A DNA stretch of 34,040 nt from Bacillota bacterium (GCA_021811155.1 JAJZPO010000027.1:1-34040); one strand, 5' to 3'. Positions 7,689 through 15,428 are shown, numbered from the stretch's first letter. Made by a program: numbers and translations. Notes: a model not told the origin generated them from the letters alone.

Positions 7689-8987
7689 CTAAAACTCACC
7701 AACCTTCCATTTAGGCGCTTCTGGCACTTCCTCGGCTGGCTTTTCTGCACCGGAGACATAGCCATCCTCAATAACAATTGAACACTCATCACCCGTACTG
7801 ACTCGGGTGGCGATGGCCTGCAGGCCCTCCCGCTCTAACCAATTCCCAAATTCGCGCAAGCTGTCCAGGTCAAGCTGCTCCAGCTTGTCCAGGAGGACAA
7901 AACCGCATTTCGGGTTCAGCTTCCGGACGATGGCCGTAGACACTATCAGCTGCTCAGCACTGCTCATGCCGTCCCATTTTTGCCCGTTATAGGTTAGTTC
8001 ACCGTCAACTACTGACAGGTCGGGAAGCGGAAGGTTTGCGCCCTTGAGCAGGTCAATCTTAGCCTGCCTTGTGCTGTCAATTTGAGCTGTTAGAGAGCTA
8101 TATTGATTGGAATAGTCCAGGGCGTCTTCTTCCGCTTTGTCTTTGTCCAGGTTGGCCCGAACTTTGCGGTTGATCTCCTCAATGTTGGTAATGCTGGTCT
8201 CGAGTTCAGCGGTGGATTCGTCATGCAGCTGTTCAGCGGTCTTGTAGGCGGTTTCCATATCCATATCCACCTGAATAAGCTGCTTTTGGTATCTCTCAAG
8301 CTCTTCCTTTAGGGAATTCACTTTTTCTGCAAGTCGATTTCTTTCAGCGTGGAGTGTTGACGCTTTATCCCGCTTGCGCTGGTTCTCACCGTTCTTGGCC
8401 AGGATCTCCTGCTGCTGCCTGATCAGCTCCGATGCTGAAACAGGCTCTTTCGGCGCGTCCGGATGATAGGGCTGCTCTTTAGCGTATTTCTTCTTTTGGT
8501 CAGTAATCTGCCCGATAGTCAACCGCCGGTTGTACAGTTCTGTTTCCTGCAGCTCCAGCTGGTGCAGCTTGTCGCCGACCCCGATAATTTTCAGGAGCGT
8601 TTCGGCTTTTTCTTTACTAGAAGATTGCATGAACCTTGGAAGGTCAAGAGCCAGCTGCTCAACAAAGTCATTCAGAAGTTGCTGACCACCCTTAACTCCA
8701 GTCGGGTCAATTACCTTGAGGTCGGAATTTTTACCCTTGCGCTCGATGACAAGGCCATTGCTCATGGTCAGGTGTAGGTATGGAGGGATAACGGATCCGT
8801 CCCGCTGCGGCTCAGAGGGGCGGTATTTGTCGCCCCCCAGGGCCCAGGCAATGGCGTCCAACACAGAGGTCTTGCCCTGCTTGTTCTTGCCGCCTACTAC
8901 TGTCAGACCATTGGCCGTAGGCTCAATTTTAACGGCCTTAACCCGTTTCACGTTTTCGATTTCGAGTTTATTAATCTTAATGGTCAC
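7689..8987 (-). CDS. SMC/Rad50-like coiled-coil ATPase
   Basis: Walker A GGKNKQGKTS sits at 32-41, right after a TIKINKLEIENVKRV strand that starts many RecF/SbcC-type proteins. A central region of about 150 residues is rich in Glu, Lys, Gln and Leu and forms coiled coil. The C-terminal head includes MSSAEQLIVSTAIVRKL (signature-like) and CGFVLLDKLEQLD (Walker B-like). I prefer a GTG at 8987 or 8996 because the open frame to 9056 overlaps the upstream gene; about 432 residues result. Phage copies are often paired with a nuclease; the DHH protein nearby is a possible partner, but this is inference. Confidence 0.85.
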   Translation of the reverse strand: MTIKINKLEIENVKRVKAVKIEPTANGLTVVGGKNKQGKTSVLDAIAWALGGDKYRPSEPQRDGSVIPPYLHLTMSNGLVIERKGKNSDLKVIDPTGVKGGQQLLNDFVEQLALDLPRFMQSSSKEKAETLLKIIGVGDKLHQLELQETELYNRRLTIGQITDQKKKYAKEQPYHPDAPKEPVSASELIRQQQEILAKNGENQRKRDKASTLHAERNRLAEKVNSLKEELERYQKQLIQVDMDMETAYKTAEQLHDESTAELETSITNIEEINRKVRANLDKDKAEEDALDYSNQYSSLTAQIDSTRQAKIDLLKGANLPLPDLSVVDGELTYNGQKWDGMSSAEQLIVSTAIVRKLNPKCGFVLLDKLEQLDLDSLREFGNWLEREGLQAIATRVSTGDECSIVIEDGYVSGAEKPAEEVPEAPKWKVGEF

Positions 8988-9249
8988 AGTTTCCACTCTC
9001 TTTCTGTTTATTTCTGAGGTGCTCATCCATTTCTGCCCACTGAGGTGGGAAAACAATCTTACCGTTTATAGCCTGGACCACACAGGCGTCACCTGTGTCG
9101 GTTATTCGGACTTCAGGGAAAATCTTTTTCTGAAGCTGCACATAATTCCAGACTTCCTGAGGTCCATTAAGGGTAACTTTGGGACAATGTTCTCCGTCTA
9201 CTTTCAGGAAGCAGTAGCCGAAAAATGTTTCATCCATTGACTTTACCAT
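8977..9249 (-). CDS. Unknown phage protein
   Basis: This 90-residue protein overlaps both neighbours: its start lies in the end of the 172-residue gene and its TAA stop overlaps the start of the SMC-like ATPase. The sequence is mixed beta with conserved-looking FGYCFLKVDGEHCPKVTL and ends with a charged helix. No known motif. The tight overlaps argue for a real, translationally coupled gene. Confidence 0.6.
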   Translation of the reverse strand: MVKSMDETFFGYCFLKVDGEHCPKVTLNGPQEVWNYVQLQKKIFPEVRITDTGDACVVQAINGKIVFPPQWAEMDEHLRNKQKESGNCDH

Positions 9250-9748
9250 TTAGTACTGCCACAACCCCGCATTCAATGTCACGCAGGATGGTCAGGCGCA
9301 ATTGTTCTGCTGATTTCACCACAACGTCCTCGGTGTCATGTATCCGTTGCTCAGCTGTAACAATTGCCTTGGTGAAATACTGCCGAACCTTCCCCATGGT
9401 GACTTCCTGGTTTGCTTGAAGCAGCATGTGCACATCTTCAGTTACCTGGGCAACAAGCTGCATAGCTAGGTCAATAGCCTTAGACTGCTTGTCCTTCTCA
9501 ACCAAAAAATCTAACTGCGGCCCCGGGCTATCCTCCCAAAACCGCTCTACTTCTTCACGGGTAGCCGACTCTTGCTCAGACTTGTCCGCCAATTTTTTCG
9601 CCTCCTCTAATTCTTGTCGATATAACCAGGCGTCCGAGTGTTCAACGCCACAGAACATGGCTACCCGACCCGGTGAGCCCGCAGCGTCGAACGCCTCCAG
9701 CGTTGGATATTTGGCTTTCATTGCGGCCACCAGGTCGGGGTTTCCCAT
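9230..9748 (-). CDS. Unknown helical phage protein
   Basis: A 172-residue mostly helical, acidic protein (MGNPDLVAAMKAKYPTLEAF at the start, then long Glu/Lys/Gln-rich helices). ATG at 9748 has GGGAGG seven bases upstream, which overlaps the stop of the 57-residue gene before it. No catalytic motif is visible. It may be an adaptor or DNA-associated protein; function unknown. Confidence 0.72.
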   Translation of the reverse strand: MGNPDLVAAMKAKYPTLEAFDAAGSPGRVAMFCGVEHSDAWLYRQELEEAKKLADKSEQESATREEVERFWEDSPGPQLDFLVEKDKQSKAIDLAMQLVAQVTEDVHMLLQANQEVTMGKVRQYFTKAIVTAEQRIHDTEDVVVKSAEQLRLTILRDIECGVVAVLNGKVNG

Positions 9749-9753
9749 TGCTC

Positions 9754-9927
9754 TTACCTCCCTATTCCAAGATACCGGCCTGCGCGGCTGTCCTTCCTGG
9801 ATACTACTTTTGCCACCGGCGTGTTAGCCCGTCTAACCAGTTTGTTATAAACAGCCGGCTTTTGGAGCCTTAATTTGTCCCATTCTGCCCGCATCTTTTT
9901 GACATGGCGGCTTAACCTGGATGCCAT
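9754..9927 (-). CDS. 57-residue basic phage protein
   Basis: The frame runs from an ATG at 9927, with GGAGG eight bases upstream, to TAA at 9754 and encodes 57 residues beginning MASRLSRHVKKMRAEWDKLR. It is strongly basic (about 16 Arg/Lys). Its stop region contains the ribosome site of the next gene, as expected in a packed operon. Small basic phage proteins may bind DNA or RNA or inhibit a host enzyme, but nothing identifies the role. Confidence 0.7.
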   Translation of the reverse strand: MASRLSRHVKKMRAEWDKLRLQKPAVYNKLVRRANTPVAKVVSRKDSRAGRYLGIGR

Positions 9928-9991
9928 TTCTCTTGCCTCCAGTGCATATCTAAATCCAAAATGTGATAAAATAGTCCTGGCAGCCTAAACA

Positions 9992-10228
9992 TCAGCTTTT
10001 TGGAACTCTCGCAGTGGAACGAACGCTGCGGGAGTTCCCATTTTCATCAGGCACTATCTCAAGGAGGTCTAATATTTCCGATAAGTGTTCGGGAAATCGG
10101 TCTGTGCAATAATGAGTCAAGAGAGAAAGGGTCAACCGGTACGGGGCTACCTGGAATATGCGGTATTTGGTAATTGAGTCCATATCCCGGACGTACTGTA
10201 GGAAGTCCCTCACCTCGACTTGCAACAC
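9992..10228 (-). CDS. Small unknown protein overlapping the 3D gene
   Basis: A GTG at 10228 follows AGGAGG by eight bases and opens a 78-residue frame starting MLQVEVRDFLQYVRDMDSIT. The pattern of hydrophobics (YRLTLSLLTHYCTDRF, LSEILDLLEIV) looks protein-like. It overlaps the last 170 bases of the 3D-domain frame in another register, which is unusually long. The last 13 codons fall on an inverted repeat at 10002-10038. I think this gene is real and that the 3D frame reads into it. Confidence 0.6.
   Translation of the reverse strand: MLQVEVRDFLQYVRDMDSITKYRIFQVAPYRLTLSLLTHYCTDRFPEHLSEILDLLEIVPDENGNSRSVRSTARVPKS
10002..10038. repeat. Inverted repeat, 13-bp arms
   Basis: Arms 10002-10014 (GGAACTCTCGCAG) and 10026-10038 (CTGCGGGAGTTCC) pair over 13 positions with one G-U, around an 11-base loop. 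There is no T-run after it in the operon direction, so it is not a canonical terminator. It could stabilise RNA or mark a processing site within the 3' end of the 78-residue gene. Confidence 0.5.
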
Positions 10229-10559
10229 GGGCTTGTCCTCCTAAGATGGTTACCTGGACAGTCTTACGACCCCACTGAAGGGCCTGCTTGCGTGTTGGTA
10301 GCCAGACGTCTATCCTGTCGCCTTTAATGGCTGTACCAGTGTCCCAGGCTGTGGCGTAGCCATATCCTTCGACATACAGCTTAGTACCAGGTGGAATCAC
10401 CTTGGGGTCTGTGGCTACCACTCCACGACCTGCAGGGTGCTCCCAGCCCCCGTATTTAGTAGGGCCCTTCTCACAGTAGCTGGTGGCAACCATATCTATC
10501 GTCCTGGTTTGTTGTGGAGTTGAGACTGCGATTATTGCTGCTAAGGTCAAGCTAAGCAT
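10059..10559 (-). CDS. 3D-domain protein (MltA/Rpf-like double-psi barrel)
   Basis: Residues about 20-110 form a 3D domain: VATSYC near 24, GVVATDPKVIPPGTKLYVEGYG, then TAWDTGTAIKGDRIDVWLPT, containing the three aspartates that name the family. 3D domains occur in peptidoglycan-active enzymes and cell-wall proteins. The N-terminus (MLSLTLAAIIAV) is short and hydrophobic, a weak export signal lacking basic residues. After VTIL the frame continues for over 50 residues with low-complexity Pro/Ser/Arg while another gene starts there in a different register. The stop may have been lost. ATG overlaps the end of the DUF3102 gene by eight bases. Confidence 0.8.
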   Translation of the reverse strand: MLSLTLAAIIAVSTPQQTRTIDMVATSYCEKGPTKYGGWEHPAGRGVVATDPKVIPPGTKLYVEGYGYATAWDTGTAIKGDRIDVWLPTRKQALQWGRKTVQVTILGGQARVASRGEGLPTVRPGYGLNYQIPHIPGSPVPVDPFSLDSLLHRPISRTLIGNIRPP

Positions 10560-11490
10560 TTAGTCTCCCTTGCATCTGCGCTGTGAGCTTGCCCACGGCC
10601 ACCCGGTACGTTTCGCGAGTATCTTCGTTTACTACTCCGGCCAGCGCCCCTAAAAGCCCGTCAAAACATTTAACCAGTAAATTAAACTGCAGTTCAAATT
10701 GCTTTTCGTCCGGGGTCCGGTTTACTTTAGCCCGCAGCGCCTCGAGTTCGCGCTGAACCGCATCGGGCACCTTCTCAACGATTTCCTTGACGATCGCAAC
10801 TTCCGCCGGCTCCTTCAGCTGGCGCTCGAGGTCCTTGACCTTCTCGAGGGATTGGGATAACTCTTGATTGGCCTTGTCCAGTTCCGCCTGCAGGCTGGCA
10901 ACGTCTTCCGCTTTACCGGCGGCCTTGGCAGCCTCAAGTTCCTGTTTAAGCCTGCCAGCTAATTCCTTTTGCTTTTTGGTATTTTCCTGCAGCTTTTCAA
11001 CTTCTTGCTTGGCGGTCTCCCAGCCCGACTCAGCAACTCTGAGGTTAGATTCCGTTTGCTTTAACTTTTCCTCGATTTCCTGTTTTTCCTTAACCGCCTG
11101 CTGCAGCTCCCGGGTGCTCATGCCGTCAATGTCATGTTCCTGGATGAATTCCTCGCGCTCATCGGCCGGGATCCCCAGCAGGGCCACCGCCTGGGTATAG
11201 CTCAAATTGCCAAGCGCTTGGGATTTTGCGTTGTTATCGAATAGGCCCAACTGGTCGCTGCCATACTGCTCGAAGATCCGCATTAGGTTGTTTGCCGTGC
11301 TTTGCGAATAATCCACTGATTGCTGCAGCCAGCTTGTCCATTCGCCATGCGGTACCAAGCTCTTTGCCTCCGTCAGCCGGCGACCGATCTCGATGCTGCT
11401 GGTCAAGAGTATTCGCTTAGCCTGGTCTTTTATGGCATTGATTTCAGCGGCAATAATAAGTGGGGTTCGCGCTATTGTTAGTTCGCTCAT
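10552..11490 (-). CDS. DUF3102-type coiled-coil phage protein
   Basis: The start is the ATG at 11490 with AGGAGG seven bases upstream, giving 312 residues. The N-terminal 110 residues (IGRRLTEAKSLVPHGEWTSW, then STANNLMRIFEQYG) match DUF3102, a family common in phages and integrative elements. Residues about 130-230 are a long charged coiled coil. The C-terminal 70 residues form another small helical part. The family resembles DNA-associated partition or nucleoid proteins, but its role is not established. It lies between PcfJ-like and 3D genes. Confidence 0.85.
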   Translation of the reverse strand: MSELTIARTPLIIAAEINAIKDQAKRILLTSSIEIGRRLTEAKSLVPHGEWTSWLQQSVDYSQSTANNLMRIFEQYGSDQLGLFDNNAKSQALGNLSYTQAVALLGIPADEREEFIQEHDIDGMSTRELQQAVKEKQEIEEKLKQTESNLRVAESGWETAKQEVEKLQENTKKQKELAGRLKQELEAAKAAGKAEDVASLQAELDKANQELSQSLEKVKDLERQLKEPAEVAIVKEIVEKVPDAVQRELEALRAKVNRTPDEKQFELQFNLLVKCFDGLLGALAGVVNEDTRETYRVAVGKLTAQMQGRLNA

Positions 11491-11502
11491 AATCACTCCT
11501 CC

Positions 11503-13236
11503 TTAGGCCGATTTTTTGACTTTCGGCTTCTTGGTCAACTTCCTGGCCTTAAACTCCTCGATAAACTCCTTCACCTCTTCATCCGGGTTACAATTGTGAT
11601 TGCCGCGGACCTGGATTACGGCATCATTCCTAACCTCAACCGTGAAAAACGGTTTGGCAGGTGCGGAGGTCTTACGGATAAAAAGGATGGTGGTCCGCCC
11701 ACTTGCATGGCCACTGGCATAACCCCCAACGCAGTGGTTTAAGGCTTTGCCCTCGGCAATGAGTTCCTCCGCGCTGGCTGCTGCCCTGATGAATAGGCCT
11801 TTGAATTTAAACTGGTAATGCTTGAGCTGGGCGTTCCTTTCGGCGATCTGCCGCTTCAACTCTTCGTCGGCCTTGATTTTGATCTGTTTGATTGTGTTCT
11901 GGTGAGCACGGTAAAGATTTTTCGGGAATAGCACTGCTGATGTTCGGAGGTAAAGGGCCGGTCTTTCGCAGTAATCAATATCTGGGCCATAATCCAAAAG
12001 CATGTCGAGGCCTTCTTTGGCTACGTTGTGGATTCTGCAAGTAGTTCCTGGCATACATTCATGGAACGGGCATTCAGGATGGTCGCATTCCGGAAATTGA
12101 TTCTCGCGTTGGTCCGGGAGGGTCTCAAGTTTGATACAATCCCTGATATAATCGCGCCAGGCCGTCAGTGCTCCGCTAAGCTCTCTGTATTGCTTTTGAT
12201 TTTTCGCCCGCTGTTTGGCCAGGTATGCTAAGATCTTCTTCATAGGCGCGTAACGTGTCAGGGCCAAGAGCTCTTTGAGGTAATAAGGGCTATCTAGATA
12301 GTTGATTTCTTGAACCTCATCCATGCTCAGGCCCCATTTGAACTTTCGGGATGTCTGGAGTATATGGAGCAGGAAAAAGGTGATATTTTGGCTTCGCTTC
12401 CGAATCTCACTGAATTCTTGCTTGGTGAGTTTAAGGACCTTCAGGAGTGTTTTCCCGTTCCAGTTGATAGCTCCCAGGGTGCTGTCAGTCTCCATTAGCT
12501 TGCTATTTACCAGGTCTTTCATGCCGAGCTTGGTAAGGTACTCGATGCAGGGGTATTTCGCGAAAAGACCGAAAAACCGGGTCATATCCTCATAGTCGTA
12601 TTGCTCCCAGCAACTGTATTGGAATGAAGTGCCCTCGACTATCTGGGGAATTCGGTTCCGCGAATAGACCGACGGAATGTTTGCAATGTGGCCATGATTC
12701 CAGACGGAATGGACCGTTCTGGTTTTTTCCCAACCGCCGGCGTATATTTCCCCTTTGTCCCTGTAATAGGCCCATCGTTTAATCATCCGGGGTCTTCCTG
12801 GTTCAAAAATGTACATTGTGATGGTTTCAAACTGAGTTTGTACCCGGTAATAATTGTCACGGTAATCCCGGACTGCATAAATTCCGAGAGCGACTACGGT
12901 CTTGGGGTCCACCCGGGATTTGTCGTACCAAACAAAGTACCGTTCGTCGACCAATCTTTTTCGGCTTATCCCAGCCGCCTTTACTGTTACCTCTTTACCA
13001 CATTCGAAGCAAATAACTCGCGAATTGTGCTTAAGCGTGGCTCCGGTCGGGTACTCCCGCTCACAGTGGGTGCAGTAGCCATATTGGACCTTGCCAACCC
13101 GCCGGACGAATAGGTACCGGGACCCGGCGAAGACAATCTCTTTCGTGTAATCCACTACCTCTTGGGTGATAGTTGGCGGAATATGGTTGGTAAAGTCAAT
13201 GCGTTCATCGTCGGTTAGATGAAACCGGTCGAACAT
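11503..13236 (-). CDS. PcfJ-like protein
   Basis: Start at ATG 13236 (MFDRFHLTDDER) is supported by GGGAGG upstream and leaves four bases after the PcfK-like stop; length 577. The N-terminal part has a CxxC...CxxC zinc knuckle (CTHC near 55, CFEC near 77), and a second Cys/His-rich patch lies near residue 400 (CDHPECPFHEC). The C-terminal ALNHCVGGYASGHASG block followed by FFTVEVRN is the diagnostic PcfJ signature. PcfJ proteins occur in conjugative plasmids and phages and their biochemical function is unknown. It is coupled with a PcfK-like gene, as in other elements. Confidence 0.85.
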   Translation of the reverse strand: MFDRFHLTDDERIDFTNHIPPTITQEVVDYTKEIVFAGSRYLFVRRVGKVQYGYCTHCEREYPTGATLKHNSRVICFECGKEVTVKAAGISRKRLVDERYFVWYDKSRVDPKTVVALGIYAVRDYRDNYYRVQTQFETITMYIFEPGRPRMIKRWAYYRDKGEIYAGGWEKTRTVHSVWNHGHIANIPSVYSRNRIPQIVEGTSFQYSCWEQYDYEDMTRFFGLFAKYPCIEYLTKLGMKDLVNSKLMETDSTLGAINWNGKTLLKVLKLTKQEFSEIRKRSQNITFFLLHILQTSRKFKWGLSMDEVQEINYLDSPYYLKELLALTRYAPMKKILAYLAKQRAKNQKQYRELSGALTAWRDYIRDCIKLETLPDQRENQFPECDHPECPFHECMPGTTCRIHNVAKEGLDMLLDYGPDIDYCERPALYLRTSAVLFPKNLYRAHQNTIKQIKIKADEELKRQIAERNAQLKHYQFKFKGLFIRAAASAEELIAEGKALNHCVGGYASGHASGRTTILFIRKTSAPAKPFFTVEVRNDAVIQVRGNHNCNPDEEVKEFIEEFKARKLTKKPKVKKSA

Positions 13237-13240
13237 ATCA

Positions 13241-13600
13241 TCAACCTCCCAGCAAGTCATCCAGGCTGACATCAAAGGCAGCCGCCAGGGTAACTACCGG
13301 TGTCTGGGCCGGCTGCGCAGGGACTGCGGCGGCTCCATTGATGCCGAAGTATTTCATCACGATCTCAAATCCTTGCTGAGGCGTAAACATCGCCACGTTC
13401 CCGACCTTTTTCTTTTGGGCTTCATTTCGCATCGCGTCTAGGCTCTTTGCAATAGTCTTGTCTGCGGCCATGATCTTCTCGGCAGCTTCGGGATTGGCCT
13501 CAATATAGCCTGTTAAATATTGTCCAACAACCCGGATATATTCATTGCTCTTAGCGCCGTCCATTTCGGCTTTGAGCTTGGCAATAGCTTGGTCTTTCAC
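13241..13600 (-). CDS. PcfK-like protein (AcrIIA9-related family)
   Basis: The 119-residue acidic protein is helical through residue 60 (LKAEMDGAKSNEYIRVVGQY, then AEKIMAADKTIAKSLDAMRN). It has an FTPQQGFEIVMKYFGI segment and ends in FDVSLDDLLGG. These are hallmarks of the PcfK-like family, which I recall including the Cas9 inhibitor AcrIIA9. GTG at 13600 follows GGAGG. It lies immediately before pcfJ, the usual pairing. Anti-CRISPR activity cannot be read from sequence and most family members are untested. Confidence 0.72.
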   Translation of the reverse strand: MKDQAIAKLKAEMDGAKSNEYIRVVGQYLTGYIEANPEAAEKIMAADKTIAKSLDAMRNEAQKKKVGNVAMFTPQQGFEIVMKYFGINGAAAVPAQPAQTPVVTLAAAFDVSLDDLLGG

Positions 13601-13603
13601 AGT

Positions 13604-13918
13604 TTAAACCTCCTTACCTCCAACCTTGGTTACGGCTTCCCGGGCAACTTTAAAAATGACTTGAAGTACGCCGCCCCAGGGGCTCAGCTGTTCCGGTAAG
13701 CGAATGCCGCCTTGCTCAGTGTAAAAATGCTCCTGACAATCCAGGATTCCCTTTAAGGCGTCAAGCATATCAGGCGCAGCGGCTATAAGTTGAGCATCAC
13801 CCAGCGAAAGCCGGCCATCAGAACTGGTAACGTTAATAAAGTAGCTGTCGCAAGCTGGATGCCCACATTCACATTTACTGATTTTCCAGGGTCCAGGCGT
13901 ATGCTCTAAATCGCTCAC
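13604..13918 (-). CDS. HTPGPW-motif phage protein
   Basis: The protein begins at GTG 13918 (VSDLEHTPGPW), overlapping the stop of the upstream gene as GTGA with GGGAGG before it; 104 residues. HTPGPW at the N-terminus, a CECGHPACD cysteine patch, and LGDAQLIAAAPDMLDALK are typical of a widespread phage family of unknown function. The family is often found among early genes of temperate phages. Confidence 0.78.
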   Translation of the reverse strand: MSDLEHTPGPWKISKCECGHPACDSYFINVTSSDGRLSLGDAQLIAAAPDMLDALKGILDCQEHFYTEQGGIRLPEQLSPWGGVLQVIFKVAREAVTKVGGKEV

Positions 13919-14301
13919 TTCCCTGCCTCCCACTCAAACAACTTATCTAGCAGTTCCACTACCCTGTCCTTGTGTGGCATCAAATACCTGTCTCTGTCCC
14001 GGTCGTAGGCCTGTTGACTCGGCCAGGCGTCCCTACCAATTACGGGCCGTATAACGTACCCTCTAGGCCCCTTCTCCAGCCTGGTGCCCATACAGCGGAA
14101 GCCATGGAATAGGCCGCTGAGAAGTGGGTTCAACCAGTGAGACAAGGCCAGCAGCTGAGCCCACAGAGCGCCATCCTGGTACTGCTTGTCCAGGTCAGGG
14201 CGTGGGTCAGAGAATTCAGTTCCCAGGTCTACTACCCTGGCGCCAAAGGTCCGTTCCGGCTCCAGGGCAGGTGGCTCAAACAGGCTGCCGGTAGAATTCA
14301 T
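13915..14301 (-). CDS. Unknown phage protein
   Basis: ATG at 14301 with AAGGGG eight bases before it gives 128 residues; a GTG at 14310 is an alternative. Sequence features include a Pro-rich N-terminus (SLFEPPALEPERT), a tryptophan-rich helix (ALWAQLLALSHWLNPLL) and a basic segment around 70-90. No motif is recognised. It is coupled to the HTPGPW gene downstream. Confidence 0.65.
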   Translation of the reverse strand: MNSTGSLFEPPALEPERTFGARVVDLGTEFSDPRPDLDKQYQDGALWAQLLALSHWLNPLLSGLFHGFRCMGTRLEKGPRGYVIRPVIGRDAWPSQQAYDRDRDRYLMPHKDRVVELLDKLFEWEAGK

Positions 14302-14313
14302 GGCTGTCACCCC

Positions 14314-14700
14314 TTAAGCCGATCTGTCAAAGCCGATTTGCCCCGGGTCCCTTTGCCTCATTCCGTAGGCAGCTTGAACCGCTTTTACCGCGGCTTCATC
14401 ACCGACAACCATCGGGCTGCCGTCTTCAAAGGTACCGACAGGCGTGTGCAGTGCAGCCAGATCCTCCATGACTCCGGTTGTCTGTTCGTAGGTATCTACA
14501 AACTCATATATGGCCTTAGTCCCATCGGCGAACAGGACCTCCAGCTTGTCCGGCAATGGGTCGCCGGTAGGATAGGCAAGGGTTTGAACAGCGAGGATAT
14601 TTTCAGCTCCTTGGTGGCCGAATTCGCATTCCAGGACTTCATCCTTTTCTTCTGATTCCAGGCCGCAGATTTGGCAACGGTATTTGGTAAGCGTGATCAT
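14314..14700 (-). CDS. Zinc-binding phage protein, paralogue of next gene
   Basis: The 128-residue protein has an N-terminal zinc finger, CQICG at 9-13 with C/H in LECEFGH at about 23-30. Then ENILAVQ, and FADGTKAIYEF at about 57-67. The upstream gene has the same order (CSYCG, LECETRH, SNILGE, FSDGTEADYGF). The two look like tandem duplicates, this one with an extra C-terminal 50 residues. ATG at 14700 overlaps the stop of the upstream paralogue, with GGAGG before it. Function unknown; it probably binds nucleic acid or protein through the zinc site. Confidence 0.72.
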   Translation of the reverse strand: MITLTKYRCQICGLESEEKDEVLECEFGHQGAENILAVQTLAYPTGDPLPDKLEVLFADGTKAIYEFVDTYEQTTGVMEDLAALHTPVGTFEDGSPMVVGDEAAVKAVQAAYGMRQRDPGQIGFDRSA

Positions 14701-14930
14701 GTCGAACCTCCATTCTTTACAATTCTGGAGAAGCCATAATCGGCTTCCGTTCCATCCGAAAAGCGGATTCGGGCTTCCAGCGGAAATTCTTCGCCCAAAA
14801 TATTACTGTAACCGCTAACCCCTAACAGCTCGGCGTCCTCAATTTTAAGATGCCGTGTTTCGCATTCTAAGGCCTTATTGGGGTCTTCATATATCGCCCC
14901 GCAATATGAGCATTTAAAAAGGGTTTTCAC
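14697..14930 (-). CDS. Small zinc-binding phage protein, paralogue of previous gene
   Basis: A 77-residue protein with CSYCG at 7-11 and LECETRH at 22-28, followed by a beta region ending in FSDGTEADYGF. GTG at 14930 follows GAGAGGAG. The arrangement repeats that of the downstream neighbour, so a tandem duplication is likely. The 152 bases upstream are non-coding. No function is known. Confidence 0.7.
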   Translation of the reverse strand: MKTLFKCSYCGAIYEDPNKALECETRHLKIEDAELLGVSGYSNILGEEFPLEARIRFSDGTEADYGFSRIVKNGGST

Positions 14931-14991
14931 AACTTGTCTCCTCTCTAAATCTCTATTTAGTGGTATAATGGTCTTGATAGTCCTCCTGAGT

Positions 14992-15029
14992 GCCGCTCAA
15001 TGGGTGCCAGCCCGTTAGCGGCATTTTTG
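14992..15029 (+). terminator. Plus-strand intrinsic terminator
   Basis: GCCGCT at 14992-14997 pairs with AGCGGC at 15017-15022. The stem continues inward with six more pairs after a one-base bulge, and ATTTTTGTT follows on the plus strand. No plus-strand gene lies upstream, but a TATAAT is at 14964-14969. In the operon direction the hairpin lies before a gene and has no T-run. Confidence 0.55.
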
Positions 15030-15082
15030 TTGCCTAATCAGAGGCATCACCACCTTTCAAGGGCTAAAAAGGGTAAAAAAAT

Positions 15083-15277
15083 TTATCGTGGCGATAAAGC
15101 TACGATTATTAGCGGAATTCCAAGGAAAAAGAACGCCAAGACCGCTAGCAGTCCAAGGACGGCTTTGGCCAGTAGGATGGCTCGTTGCTCCTCGTCGTAT
15201 AGGCAATTGGCATCATCCCGGCCATGATCCGGACATCTCTTTCTGCGGATGCAATAAATGCAGTCTGTGGTGTCCAA
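15083..15277 (-). CDS. Small membrane protein with Cys/His cluster
   Basis: The 64-residue protein starts at TTG 15277 with AGGAGG upstream. The first 27 residues contain CIYC, CPDHG and another Cys, a possible zinc site. Residues about 35-61 (ILLAKAVLGLLAVLAFFFLG and on) form one strong transmembrane helix. It would be anchored in the membrane with a small zinc-binding head. Possible roles include superinfection exclusion or a lysogeny function, but this is speculation. Confidence 0.65.
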   Translation of the reverse strand: MDTTDCIYCIRRKRCPDHGRDDANCLYDEEQRAILLAKAVLGLLAVLAFFFLGIPLIIVALSPR

Positions 15278-15293
15278 ACTTATCCCTCCTCTC

Positions 15294-15428
15294 TTATCTC
15301 AGCTTTTCAACTTCCAAGAGCCTTTCTGCACTCTCGATGCAGGCTTGGGCATAGCCGACATTACCTGCATCGATTGCCGTTTTCATGTCGGCCATCAGCT
15401 TGCTGATAAAGGCTTGGGTTTTGTTCAT
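15294..15428 (-). CDS. 44-residue helical phage protein
   Basis: The ATG at 15428 has AGGAAAGGAG upstream and opens 44 residues (MNKTQAFISKLMADMKTAID, continuing to LLEVEKLR). It is a single amphipathic helix-turn-helix-like hairpin. A longer open frame to 15578 has no ribosome site and overlaps the plus-strand gene. Function unknown. Confidence 0.6.
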   Translation of the reverse strand: MNKTQAFISKLMADMKTAIDAGNVGYAQACIESAERLLEVEKLR

